Part shown: positions 35,020 to 45,884 of the stretch, piece after piece
Layout of the letters: every line of letters begins with the position of its first letter
How positions within the stretch are numbered: the first letter of the stretch is position 1
NCBI GenBank assembly: GCA_037957365.1
Contig: JARHVA010006313.1
Location: forward strand, 714,501-778,500
Source: Torreya grandis
Lineage: Eukaryota > Streptophyta > Pinopsida > Cupressales > Taxaceae
Direction of reading: 5' to 3'
DNA: 64,000 nt
Translations under genes and position numbers: made by a program
The notes under the pieces: model-generated
The model's database searches: none
What the model was told of the DNA's origin: nothing
What the model saw: the letters and a program-made list of their open reading frames with translations, nothing else

Positions 35020-36110
35020 TGTGTGAGGTATTTTAAATACTCTACACTTTCCATGGTGAGACTTTTGGGGGAAAATTATCAATAAATATGATTATCACTA
35101 AAATTATTTCAACATTATACTAGTAACCTCCTTTGCATATAAATACCAAGGAATACATCAAACTATGTGATAGATGTTAGCATATGGGTAGATTCACACA
35201 AACAAATGAATTTACTCTACAACCCAAAATTTCTTTAGAACTCTATAATTTCTTTAGAACTCTATAAAAAATGGAGGTTATACTTTATTGGTCCTATCAA
35301 CTCTCTTTATTGACATAAATAATGCATATTGGGTTTATATACTTTCTTGAAAAGTGGGTCAAGTTAAGGGAAATCACACATGAAAGGGATTAAAAGGTTT
35401 TTAAATTTTTGTATGAGGATAATTTCACATAATACTAAGTACCATAATAAATTTTTGATGATCAAGGACCATATTTCACCTCACATTTGATAGCATCACT
35501 TTTTTTTTAGTATAAAATACATCATAATAAGTCAAATCCATGTCATCCATAGTCCAATGGTAAAGTGGAGGTCAAGAATAGGAAGTTAGATAATATCTTG
35601 ACCAACATAATAGACTTACACTTCAAATATTTTGAAACCAAACTTATAGAGTTATTTGGGCATACTAAACCACATCGAAGACCACTACAAAATTCACACC
35701 CTATGAATTAGTCTGTTGTAATCAAGTTATTCTCCCTAAATAATTTGAGCTAAAAACTCCAAGGATTGCATTGGGACTTGGCATGGATCTATCTGAAGCT
35801 CAAAAATAATGTATAACTTATTTCAGTACACTGAAAGAGATTTTCCTAGAATTTTTTCATCATACAAAGGTTGTACATAAATAAAGAGTCATGTGGCATG
35901 TCAAGTTCATCAAACCACACGTGTTTTAAGATGAAAATTGGACATTAATTTTTTATTCTAAATATAAAAATCATAAAATTAACTTACAAACAAGGTGACT
36001 CGATTCATGATATTATTTGGTAAAGTAATAGTCAAGATGTGTATTATTGATCCATTAATATTTAAGTTATTAGTAAATGGATAACACCTCAAATTGTACT
36101 AAAAACCTCA
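35020..36110 (+). pseudogene. Integrase remnant
   Basis: Zinc finger: HGETFGG (about 35050) and LCDRC plus stop plus HMGRF (about 35162-35190). Catalytic core: DDQGPYFTS (about 35454-35480) with the second D, and a GKVEVK stretch whose E codon is at 35568-35570. Then LGLGMDLSEAQK (about 35778), VMWHVKF (about 35890), and a C-terminus VNG plus stop plus HLKLY near 36072-36096. A tandem copy of the phrase ttctttagaactctata sits near 35230-35265. The first catalytic D was not found. Inactive. Confidence 0.78.
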
Positions 36111-38565
36111 AAAAAAATAATATTTCATCAATACTCTTCAATAAAAAACTAATTTAAAGGTCATTAAGGCTATGGTACAACCTCTATTATAAATCTCATG
36201 ATGTCATCATATAAAAAACTAAAAAAAAATCCTCATGTATTATTAGTAATATTTGGTCAAAAAATTAGGATAGTGGTTAAACAAACACTTAATGAAGATC
36301 ATCCTAAGTATAAAATTAGGTTCCTAACAAACTAGGAAATAAACTAAATAAATCAACTAGTCACCTGTTGATATTATTAGTCTTGAATGCATGCGTCTAG
36401 GACCTTAGAAGCATCATTTCCCTTCCTAACCATATGTTTCTATTTTTCTAGAGGTATTCTGGGTAACTTTATAATGTTACAAGTTTAACCTGTAGCATTT
36501 ACAATAACACATATCACCATATATACATTTTCAATAGGCTAGAGACATTTTACCAATATTTAAGCCTCAAATCCTAATCTACAGTCTTTAAAATTTTCCC
36601 TAAACTATTTTTCAAGGATACAAAATCATATTTTCATTCAAAATGGTCATTAAGTACTTTAGAGTAATGGCAGTAAGTCTTTATTTTTACCCACATCCAC
36701 TATGACCTAATGTTTTTTTTTGTTCTGACCACCTTCTTTTAGATGAACTATGACCACTACATTTGGTTTATTATTTTATCTTGAAGACACACATTACATT
36801 CCATATCTTAGTTTTATGAAATATATGGCCATCCATCATTACCTAGATCTTGAGGAACATGTTGATTCATAATGAAGATGTTTACTATCTCACATTTTTT
36901 AACATTACAACAAAAATTATTTAATTATTGATCTTACATAAAGACATTTTAGTATGAATATTTATTCATTATCTCTCAACTATCTTATGTCATTTCATCT
37001 CACTACCTAAGTTGACTATCAAAATTTATATTAGGGTGATTCCATGGTTCCACCTACACATATTTATGCAAACCTTCAACAAAGAACACAAGTGGTCACT
37101 CATTTCAAAATCAAATTAATTATGTTAGTACTTTAGGTTAGTATACTTATTCCTTTTCAAATATGATATGTATATTATATATATTATGCAATAGAGTCAT
37201 TACTTTTTCACCTGAGTTAACTACTAAAGAAAACTTTACCATCCTATCATACATTTCATCCCATCCTTTCACATAATGTGATAAAATTCAATATACTCAA
37301 TTTTTTATTTCATAAATGTCACATATTTTATACTCATATCATACCTTTATCATTTCCAAATCCACATTTTCATACATGACCCTATCACATTTTATTATTT
37401 TTGTTGTTACATGTTGTATATCCCTTTCCATGACCAACTACTCACCTCCCTTTAAGACAAGTGGCATGACTTAGTTAGGAGATAAATTAATCCATTTATT
37501 TGACGTGATTTAGTTAGGAGGAATTAAAATAATACCCACACATAGGAAGGAGGAATTCATTGATAAGGTTGAATTAATACACTGTCAAAACTCAAGAATA
37601 GAGGACATAGTCATTCATTACTTTATGCTAATTACACAACCACTATTAATGTCACCCTATATTTACCTCATTCACACGAGCTTCCATTTAAATAATAAAT
37701 AGATATTTTCATAATTTAATCTTAAACTAATATAAGGATCAAAGAATAAAAAATGGGGGGGAAGGATTGATGTTAAAAGGATATAACTTTATGTCTACAC
37801 AATCTTAAGTAACTATCCACATGTGATGGTTAACACTATTAGATAAATTTTTAGGATTTGACCTTGAAATTTTCAAGGCATTTACTTAAACATTTAAAAA
37901 TGAAACAACCATTCTAAAAGGGATGGAAATAAATATAACAAAGCAATTATTGGTTAAAGCCACATTTATCTAGTAACAAAGAAAATATAGAAAAAAATAT
38001 ATGTAATAACAAATGTCAAATCAATATTTTTCACCATAGGATAATTATTTCAAATTGATACTTATAGAACATAAATATTTTCACTACCTCATCCATGATA
38101 GGAATTATCAATCTTCATCTCTAAGTACATAGCTTATGATGGTAGGTAATCCATTTCCTATACTTCTCATTTAAATATTTCGAGTAATCTAAGGTAGGTG
38201 ATCATAGTTAATTTACTTAGTTATTTCTTAAACTTCTAATGGAAAATCATATTAGAATGCTATAATGGTAAGGAAATAGCCTTAGGCCATCATTAATGCA
38301 TAAATTTTAGAGTCAAGATATCACTCATTGACAAGATACTTTATATTCCTTAGAAAATTTTAATATTATTATCATACCTTTTACAACAAGTTTTACCTAT
38401 GCACACTAAGGTAGGAAACCCAAAATGATCTATCATTTCATCATCTAGGCCTCTAAAATATAAAAGCGTTTATAAATCATTTTTAGTAGGAAATACAAAC
38501 ACTCCCATAGGTTTAAAATGGGACTAAATATAATGGGTAGTCATCTTCAAATAATGACCCAGTTG
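36111..38565. other. No gene seen
   Basis: AT-rich DNA after the integrase. A short duplicated phrase, tgacttagttaggag and tgatttagttaggag, occurs near 37468 and 37504. I see no domain, LTR boundary or RNA gene. Confidence 0.45.
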
Positions 38566-39130
38566 AATTCTCCACTAGTGAGGCTAAATAAGAATGAGAA
38601 TAAATTGGAAGTGAAGAAGATGAATTAGAAAAAATGAGGAATAAATTGAAGAAAAAAGTAGTGAAGAAGATAAATATAGTGTTATAGAGCCAAAGAATAA
38701 ATATTATTATATGGATGTGGACCCTAAAATAGAGTAGGAAAATATAACATAATATGAAGTAAAGAAAATACCATTTAAAAATCCACTCATAGTGGTGAAT
38801 GAAAACAATATTTTTGACAATCATCCTATTTATGTTGATAATAATGACACATATTGAAAACTCATGAAATTGAATGTCAAAAATATAGAACTTAGAAAAT
38901 AGAGTCTAAGGATAATGGGTTGGATAATTTGGCCAAGATGGAAAATGAAAAGGATCCCATAGCTTTTACTTCCATCATTAATAAGCCCGTAGCAATGGTT
39001 ATTATTGAATAACCTAAAGCCACCTTAATTATTGAAGAGGCAAGATCAACATCTATTTATAAAATTCTTGTAACCACTGAGCAAATAAAGGATGTTGATT
39101 CTCAAGTAGTTGGTACATCCTATGGGATAT
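38566..39130 (+). pseudogene. Unrecognised coding-like remnant, acidic and lysine-rich
   Basis: The plus strand shows glutamate- and lysine-rich coding-like sequence split over at least two frames: a serine/glutamate stretch (GSEEDELEK), then SVIEPKNKYYYMDVDPKIE, VKKIPFKNPLIVVNENNIF, NHPIYVDNNDTY, and after a shift DNGLDNLAKMENEKDPIAF and IYKILVTTEQIKDVDSQVV. Stops are few within each piece. I do not recognise the protein. It lies just upstream of the LINE and could be LINE 5' sequence, the end of a gag, or another repeat. The open minus-strand frame at 38513-38824 is a shadow of this strand. Confidence 0.45.
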
Positions 39131-39318
39131 AAATATGTATTTTTTGTATTTATGTATTTATAAAACATCAAAAAATAATTTCTACATCAAAATTATAACT
39201 TTGCTTACATTATGAATTAAAAAATCATAAATTGGTACAACATAAGAAGGCCATAAAGAGGAATGAAAAATGCATTTTTTTAAACTTGAAATAAATTAAA
39301 AGAAAGATAAAAAAACTA

Positions 39319-39795
39319 ATGGCACAAGATAAGGAGAAGGATTGGTTGTGCATCTAGGAGAAAGTGACAACTTTTTATTTAGGGATAGAAATCCTACACA
39401 AAAGTAAATCAAGAGTGATAGGAGAAAAAAATGGAGGTAATCATGGGAAAAAAGAGTATAATAAAGTCTTGACAAAAAGAATTAGAGAAGAGAGGGAATT
39501 GTGGAGTGAAAAGGATAATTTGGGCAAGATTAGAGCCCATTGGAAAGGTAAATTGGTTGGTATAAGTCTCATATTGCTCAGAATCCTCCAAGAAAGGAGG
39601 AAGGAGGTACTATAGTGGGTATGGAGTCTTTTCTAGATCCTAAGGAAGGAAATATTCTTTTGAAAGCATATGTTTTTGAAACAAGTATCAAAGATATTCA
39701 TATTAATTCTTTGAAGGGTTTTGGGGATGGAGTGAATATTAGAAAAGTAGTGGTGCTAAAATGGGAATATTATCTTTTCATAGAGAAGGTCAAGT
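39319..39795 (+). pseudogene. LINE ORF1, N-terminal part
   Basis: An ATG at 39319 starts MAQDKEKDWLCI followed by a stop; the frame then stays open over 39364-39615 and, after a shift, over 39615-39800. The second piece (MESFLDPKEGNILLKAYVF and ATG-proximal sequence) joins in sense to the segment after the chromovirus insertion. The start is the first ATG in a run consistent with the frame, but upstream coding is possible. ORF1 of plant L1s encodes an RNA-binding chaperone-like protein. Confidence 0.5.
39791..39795 (+). repeat. Target-site duplication (left) of the chromovirus derivative
   Basis: caagt before the LTR, matching caagc at 42036-42040 at four of five bases. Confidence 0.65.
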
Positions 39796-40104
39796 TTTAA
39801 TATACCTAAGGAGGGGTAGATTAGTAGCATATATAGTAGAATAGTGAATAGTAATAAATAGTAGTTTAATACTATATGCATAAGAATAAAGAGTTGGGTA
39901 GATTAAAATAGAATAAATAAGAGGGCATAGCCCATTGTAATATATCCAATAAAAATATAAATCAATATTTAAATACTCTAATAAGGAGGTAGCCCCCTCA
40001 AAGTAGAAAGCGATTATGGAGTTATACCTTATTGTCAAAACAAAATATTGTATTATGTCAATATAGTTAGTATTTCATTTATATGAGTGTGTAGGTCCTT
40101 AACA
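39796..40104 (+). repeat. 5' LTR (309 bp)
   Basis: Pairs with 41727-42035. It begins TTTAATATACC where the other copy begins TGTAATACACC, and ends GTCCTTAACA. By hand count the copies differ at roughly 15% of positions. Confidence 0.88.
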
Positions 40105-40106
40105 TA

Positions 40107-40118
40107 TGGTGTTAGATC
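40107..40118 (+). promoter_or_regulatory. Primer-binding site, initiator Met-tRNA type
   Basis: tggtgttagatc, two bases after the LTR, differs at a few positions from the usual plant site TGGTATCAGAGC. Confidence 0.7.
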
Positions 40119-40889
40119 TCTTTCTAAGACCATTTTTTTTCATTATAATAGAATTTGAGTTAGTTATGATGATAAATTTGTAATTTTGTTCACCGAATGC
40201 TCTCACCTTGCCTTAATGGGATCCTCATGATTAGAAAGCTGATAAAAAAATAGTTTATTTATTTTTTAGGAGAGATTTAGTTTCATTTTTGGGTTTGGGT
40301 TTGTGTGTGAGAAGTTTCAAATAATAAATTATTTAATCCTTTGAGTTGTAGAATTGTGAGAGTATTCTATTTAGAAAGTTATGAGATTTTTTTAAGAAAA
40401 TTTATAGTTTGGGGAGTGCAAATTTCTGTAGACATAGAGGTATTATGGTGAGTGTTTATATTTCAAACATATTTTGAATGTTCATGGAGTAAGACTAAAA
40501 TATTCATTACATCTTGGGATTTTTCAAAAATTATTTGGATCTATTATTTCTTTGGAGTTTCAAGTGCAGATTTTTGTTTTTTTATCAAAAACTTTGATCA
40601 TTTTTTGTTAAATTACTCTTAGACTATAACAAAATGCATCAAACCATTTATGGGTTTGGTGTGCCTCTATTTTAGTATTCCAAAATAGTTTATAATTTTT
40701 AAATTCCATTTAGTATTGTGAAAGTTAACATAATTTTAGTGACTGATTATTTGTAAAAAAAAATGTGTTTTTAGTTGTGAGTATTTCTTTTGGATATCAT
40801 GTAGATTTCCATTTTTATAGAATTAACTACACTTTATCAAACTAGCACGGTTTTAGAATATCAAACAACATTTGAACACATTTCCATTA

Positions 40890-41250
40890 GACTATAGGTC
40901 TATTGATGAATTCTTCTAATATTATTTCATCAATGGACATCAGGATGAGATTCGAGTAGATGTTAAAATGTGGCAACCTCAATCCTTGATGGAGGCATGG
41001 GGCTTATCCAAGCTTGTTGAAGATTGTATCAACTGAGATCTCTCCAAGAAATCTTCGCTCTAGCATCCTATCACAACACTACCTCTCCAAGTCATCAAAT
41101 GACCCCCTAAGGTAGCTAAATTAGCTCTACCTACTATTGAATCATAGGAGGAGGCCACTAAGTCCCACTTAATTTCACACTTGTTAGCACCAACAAATAT
41201 CTAGTGTGAAATATCAAAATCTAAAGAGCCCAAGATGGAAGTAGAAGCAC
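40890..41250 (+). pseudogene. Chromovirus gag remnant
   Basis: A readable frame contains FINGHQDEIRVDVKMWQPQS and MEAWGLSKLVED, matching the C-terminal capsid motif of plant chromoviruses (usual form: F..GL...I...V....P..L..A...A...E). Downstream, 41235-41435 is open (EAPIIEMKEPIFEI) and resembles the linker between gag and protease. No protease active site or later pol domain is found; sequence passes directly to a short 3' stretch and the polypurine tract. Confidence 0.65.
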
Positions 41251-41713
41251 CCATAATAGAAATGAAAGAGCCCATATTTGAAATCAATTATCTAACCAAG
41301 TTGATGCATTCTTTAGTGGCATTAGCTACACCAAACATAATGTGTGGAAAGAAAAATTCTAAGGGGATGGCATGTATCCTCCATTGGCTCACCAAGATGA
41401 CTCTTTTTAGCACCCTTTTTCTATCTTTGAGGTGATGATCACCAAACTTCAGTTGCTTGACTATAACATTCACACTAACATGTTTCTAGTTAATTTTATT
41501 CCATATATCTATCTCTATGAACATCCATCTCATGTTCCATTATATCCATTTCCACTACTATTGAACCTGCTCCTATAGGAGCACAAGATGAAGAAGTGGA
41601 AGAAGAAAGGAATGCATGACTAAGCTTCCATCTAGTATTCAACCTATTTTATTGTTTAGACCTCCATTTCATCATCCTCATATTTTTTATCATGTTTTGA
41701 GGTGAAACATTTT

Positions 41714-41726
41714 TAAGGGGGTGGAA
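41714..41726 (+). promoter_or_regulatory. Polypurine tract
   Basis: taagggggtggaa directly before the TGTAATACACC of the right LTR. Confidence 0.8.
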
Positions 41727-42035
41727 TGTAATACACCTATGGAGGCATACATTAATAGCATATATAGTAGAATAGTGAATATTAATGAATAGTAGTTTAA
41801 TACCACGTGCATAAGAATAAGGATTTGGGTAGATTAGAATAGTAAAATAAGAGGGCATATCCCATTGTAATGTATCCAAGAAAAATAAAAATCAAGATTT
41901 AAATACTCTGATAAGGATGTAATCCCCTCAAAGTGGCAAATAATTGTGGAGTTATTCCTTCACACCAAAAAGGAATCTTGTATTTAAGTCAATATAGTTA
42001 ATATTTCATTTATATGAGTGTGTAGGTTCTTAACA
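41727..42035 (+). repeat. 3' LTR (309 bp)
   Basis: Starts TGTAATACACC and ends TTCTTAACA, with TG...CA ends preserved. Pairs with 39796-40104; followed by caagc, the second half of the target duplication. Confidence 0.88.
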
Positions 42036-42840
42036 CAAGCATTTTTTGGAATGTGCCCTAATTTTCAAATGTACAAGGAAATGGCTAACGATCAGGGTGA
42101 TTGATTTTTGGGTGATATATAATTGGGGCTCTAACTTAATAGCAAGTTTTTTTCCCAAAGTTATTTATGGTATTGTTTAATTCTCAAGAAGAAAAGGAAA
42201 ATATCTTGAGAAATAATTTATAGTCTTTCAATGCAGTTAGTTTATGGTTGCCAAAATAGAGTCCCAATTTTAATCTTCTAGTTGTACAGAAAGGGAGTTA
42301 TCTAATTTGGATTAGATTCAATGGCTTACCCTTGGAATACTAGAGTAAGGAATGTTTGGCAACATTGGGAGGTTTGGTAGGTCTAGTGCTCAAAGTGGAT
42401 GAAAAGTAAATAAAATGTGGTTGGGTGGATTATGAAAGGGTTAGAGTTGTTATAGATATAGACAAATAAATTATGGAAAGTATTTCAATAAAAATTGAAG
42501 GAAAGATCTATAAATAGAGGATAAATGTGGAGAAAATTCCTTTTAGATGTTAGAAATGTCATTAGCCAGGACATATTTAAAAATAATTTAAGATAGGTAG
42601 GCGCTCTCCTCAAACCAAATTTTTTATGGTTCAACCTAGATGGAGATTGAAAATGAATAAAGGTCCCAACAAAGAATTTGAGGAAAAGGCAAGATATGGG
42701 AAACCTATGATTGAGAAAGAGGAAGATTTGAAGTCTCAATTTTTGAAAATTGGTGAAATAGAGGTGTTGGTTGATAAACTAAGCTCTAAAGAGGCAATCT
42801 CTCATGCCACAATGATGAAGAGTTGTGATTTCATTAAATA
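42036..42840 (+). pseudogene. LINE ORF1, DUF4283-like domain and zinc knuckle
   Basis: Readable pieces include ALIFKCTRKWLTI, NSQEEKENILRNNL, LIWIRFNGLPLEY, KECLATLGGLVG and SISIKIEGKIYK, which follow the pattern of the DUF4283 domain of plant L1 ORF1 proteins (W.R...LP.E.W....L..IG...G). A zinc knuckle follows at about 42538-42580: FRC, stop, KCH, stop, PGHI with the last Cys lost. The open frame 42626-42841 is the basic, acidic-rich tail. It continues the ORF1 part before the chromovirus insertion. Confidence 0.72.
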
Positions 42841-43197
42841 ATAATCTCAATCTATTAGAACTCTTCTTAATAAAAATCACTAGAATTTAGTATCTCAATT
42901 TTGAAAGGAGCAAGAGGGAGAGGGGAAGTAGATAAAGTATTTTTGGAAGAAGATCTTTTAACTTCAAAATGAGAAGAAGATGATGATTTATAAGGGGAAT
43001 TAAATTTAAGAGAAGTTCTGGTAATTTATCAAACCTAGTGTTCTCTTTCCCAACCAAATTAAGGACTGAAGAAGAAGAAGGGATTGAAATATAAAAAAGA
43101 TAAGGTAGGTGGAGAGATTTTGGGAGGTAAACAAGGTACTTTGGAGTCTTTTTTTTTATATTTTAATGTAGGGAATAGAATCCCCCTCTCTAGAATT

Positions 43198-43860
43198 ATG
43201 AACGTCATCTCTTAGAATGTTAGGGGTCTGAAAGCCCCTAACAAAAGGTGATTAGTTAAGCCTCTTATCTGTGTGGAAAATCCATATATTTTTCTACTCT
43301 AAGAATCAAAATTTAGTCTAGAAGAAGCAGTAGTGTTGATGAAATATATTTGGAAACATTGACAAAGTTCCTTTGTGGAATAATTTGGGGCTTTAAGGGG
43401 TGTGGCAATTTTATGGTCTCATTTTACAACTAGGGTTGAATTAATGGAGACCGGGAATAATTGGAAATTATGTAGAATTTTAAGTTTCAATTCATATATT
43501 TAATTTTTGATATTGAATGTATATGGTCCTTAAGGGGTATCTTCGAAGTCCTTGTTTTGGATTGATCTATCCAATGTCTTGAGTAGGTTCTTAGTGAAAA
43601 AAAATATTTTAGGAGGTAATTTTAATGCTATGTTGAATGCCAAAGTAAATAGGGGTGGATCTCATTTTGGATATCAATCAATTCAAGGTTTTGATGTGTT
43701 TGTCTATAATAATGAATTGGATGATATGGATCCTAAATCAATCTAGTTCACTTGGAATAATAGGAGATTAGGTTTTGATAATATAATCAAACATATGGAT
43801 ATATTCTTGGTCTCCTCCAACTAGCTATAGAGTAGTGGAAGGTGGATAGATGGATGCTAA
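43198..43860 (+). pseudogene. LINE ORF2 endonuclease (APE type)
   Basis: An ATG at 43198 opens MNVIS, stop, NVRGLKAPNKR, where the stop replaces the W of the usual MxxxSWNVRGL start. LL, stop, ESKFS (about 43300) has a stop for Q before the catalytic E. LNVYGP (about 43515) precedes GGNFNAMLNAKVNRGG (about 43610-43655), in which D of GDFNA has become N. FTWNNRR and HMDIFLVSS (about 43750-43820) complete the fold. The enzyme would nick target DNA to prime reverse transcription. Loss of at least two key residues makes it inactive. Confidence 0.82.
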
Positions 43861-44439
43861 CCCAATTGGGTTTAGATCATTTGCCTATAATTCTAAAATT
43901 TGATTTTGATAAACCTCTGTAGAAGTGTCCATTTAAATTTGAATTAATGTGGCTAAGATATCCTTCCATATTATCAGTAATTCAATAATGGTGGTAAATT
44001 TGTCCATTTCCCCTAGTATCCCTGATGTATCAAATGAGTAAAAGGATCCAATTCATTAAGGGAAGGATTAAGAAGTTGAATGAAGAGTATTTTAAGAATA
44101 TTTTTTAGGAGAATTTGAGGATTCAATTGTAATTACACAATCTAAATGAGTAGGTCATTCTACTTGGTATGGATGCTCAAGTGTATGCTCAGGGAAAATT
44201 GTTGGTGAAGGATTATGAAGAGTTGTTATATTAGGAAGAGGTTTTATAGAAACAAAAATTAAGGGATAATTAGCTTAAAATGGTGATAAGAATTCAAACT
44301 TTTCTTATCTCTTAATTTGAGAAAAAAGGAAGATGATGAGGATATATTATATAAGATCATGGTAGGACAATTTGATATAATCCCTAAAGGAGATAAGGTC
44401 ATAAGTTGTGCATTTATTTCAATAACTATTGAATGAAGA

Positions 44440-45640
44440 ATATAAGTCCAATTTGGAGGTGCAAATATATTTGTTAGATTTAGTGCCTCCCTTGATCACA
44501 GAGGTAATGAGTGATAAAATTTTGGCTCCTTTATATTTATAAGAAATCAGATTGGTAGTGTTCTCAATGGCAAAATATAAATCACTTAGCCTGGATGGTT
44601 TCCCAACAACCTTATTTAAATATTTTTGGGAAGGTAGTGGGTGAGGATTTATGATAAATAGTGGAATAATCTAGGATAAAAAGGAAAGTAGCCTCATATT
44701 TGAATGCCACTTTCTTTTCTTTATTTCCTAAAGGGGACTCTTAGGCCTATTTTAATGATTATAGATTGGTGGCTTTGTATGATATAGTGTATAAAATAAT
44801 TTTGAAATAAATGGATAATAGGCTCAAACCTTTGTTGAATATTTTGATCTCAAGGAACAAGCAAGTTTTATTCCCAACAAAAATATTCAAGAAGGCAACA
44901 TAGTGTCCCATGAGATTATTCATTATTTGTCTCGTAATCATCAAAAAGGCATATTATTCAAGCTAGATATAAGTAAATCCTATGATCAAGTGAACTAGCA
45001 TTTTTTACTAAATATTCTAAGTAAAATTGCTTTTAGGACTGATTGGTGTGATTGGGTGTTTAGTTGTATTATGGGCCCTAAATTTTTAGTCCTGATCAAT
45101 GGTAGTATGACAAGTTTTCTTGAAGATTCTCAAGGATTGAGGTAAGGGATCCCCTCTCCCATTTTCTTTTCATTTGATGGCAGAGGTATTGGACATAGGT
45201 ATGGGTTAGGAAAAAGAAAGTGGGAGATTGAAGGGACTCAAAGTGGTGGATAATTTAGAAAGTCTCTCCATCATTAGTTTACAAATGATATGTTCCTCTT
45301 TGGTTAGGATTTGGTAGAAGAAACTAAGAAATTAAAATTAATTTTGAATAACTATGAAGAGGCCTCTAGTTAGTGTGTAAATGAAGGTAAATCAGAAATT
45401 TATTTTGTAAATTATGATCATTTGGTTCAAAAACTCTTGTTAAGATTCTGCATTTTAAAATTGGTAAGTCCCTAGAAAATATTTGGGGTTTCCTTTATTT
45501 GTGGGTGTAGGAAAATCTAGTTTGTGGAAATATTTTATTAATAATTTCAAAGTTTAAATATCTTCTTAAAAAGGAAAATGGATTTCTTTAGTAGGAAGAA
45601 TAACTTTAATCAAGGTAGTTTAGAGTGTTCTTCTAACTTA
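44440..45640 (+). pseudogene. LINE reverse transcriptase
   Basis: Upstream, PFKFELMWLRYPS (about 43930) marks the region between endonuclease and RT. RT motifs: KSLSLDGFPTTLFKYFWE (about 44582), SFIPNKNIQEGNIVSHEIIH (about 44870), FKLDISKSYDQVN (about 44955-44995, with the first catalytic D), INGSMTSF and a degenerate RQGIPSP box (about 45100-45160), and FTNDMFLFG at about 45277-45300, where FADD has become FTND. One of the two metal-binding aspartates of that box is therefore lost. Multiple stops and frameshifts. Confidence 0.82.
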
Positions 45641-45699
45641 TTATTTATGTATCTTGCACCCTCCTTAACAAGTTATCAAGTCTCTAAATAAGATAATGA

Positions 45700-45884
45700 A
45701 GGATTTTTTATTTTGAGGGATAGGATAAGTTAAAAAAATCCTTTGATGAAATGGTATAATGTTTGTAAAATGGGGTGGAGTAGGAATAAAAGATCTTCAG
45801 CTACATAACTTAGCTCTTGGGGTTAAAATGGTCTATATGATGGTTTCCAAATCTAGAAGTCTTTGGTGTAAGCTGATTTGGGAT
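45700..45884 (+). pseudogene. LINE ORF2 C-terminal region, part before the insertion
   Basis: GGVGIKDLQLHNLALGVKMVY (in pieces) and SRSLWCKLIW run to 45880 in one frame. The next residues, DKYL, are found at 50108, after the copia-like element, which shows that the insertion was clean. Confidence 0.75.
45880..45884 (+). repeat. Target-site duplication (left) GGGAT
   Basis: Perfect 5-bp match to 50106-50110 on the other side of the 4221-bp insertion. Confidence 0.85.

Larger units (their letters stand above)
32630..36110 (+). mobile_element. Athila-like Ty3/gypsy pol remnant (PR-RT-RH-INT)
   Basis: A plus-strand pol with all four domains in the usual order: protease 32630-33003, reverse transcriptase 33650-34220, RNase H 34390-34900 and integrase 35020-36110. 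There is one RNase H only, in the conventional position, unlike the Tat pol at 14.8-19.2 kb. No gag is recognisable between the upstream LTR candidate and the protease. Many stops and frameshifts. The Athila-like label rests on wording of protease and integrase motifs and is moderately sure. Confidence 0.75.
39796..42035 (+). mobile_element. Non-autonomous chromovirus derivative with gag remnant only
   Basis: Two 309-bp LTRs (39796-40104 and 41727-42035), a Met-tRNA-type primer site at 40107, a polypurine tract at 41714-41726 and a CAAG[T/C] target duplication define a 2240-bp element. The only coding sequence recognised is gag-like (about 40890-41250). A full chromovirus internal region would be more than 4 kb with pol, so most of it is deleted. 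It lies in LINE ORF1, since ORF1 coding continues on both sides. Confidence 0.85.

Noticed and set aside
38513..38824. Minus-strand open frame of 103 codons
   Set aside because: It mirrors glutamate- and lysine-rich coding-like sequence on the plus strand; the minus reading is F-, I- and L-rich with no domain.
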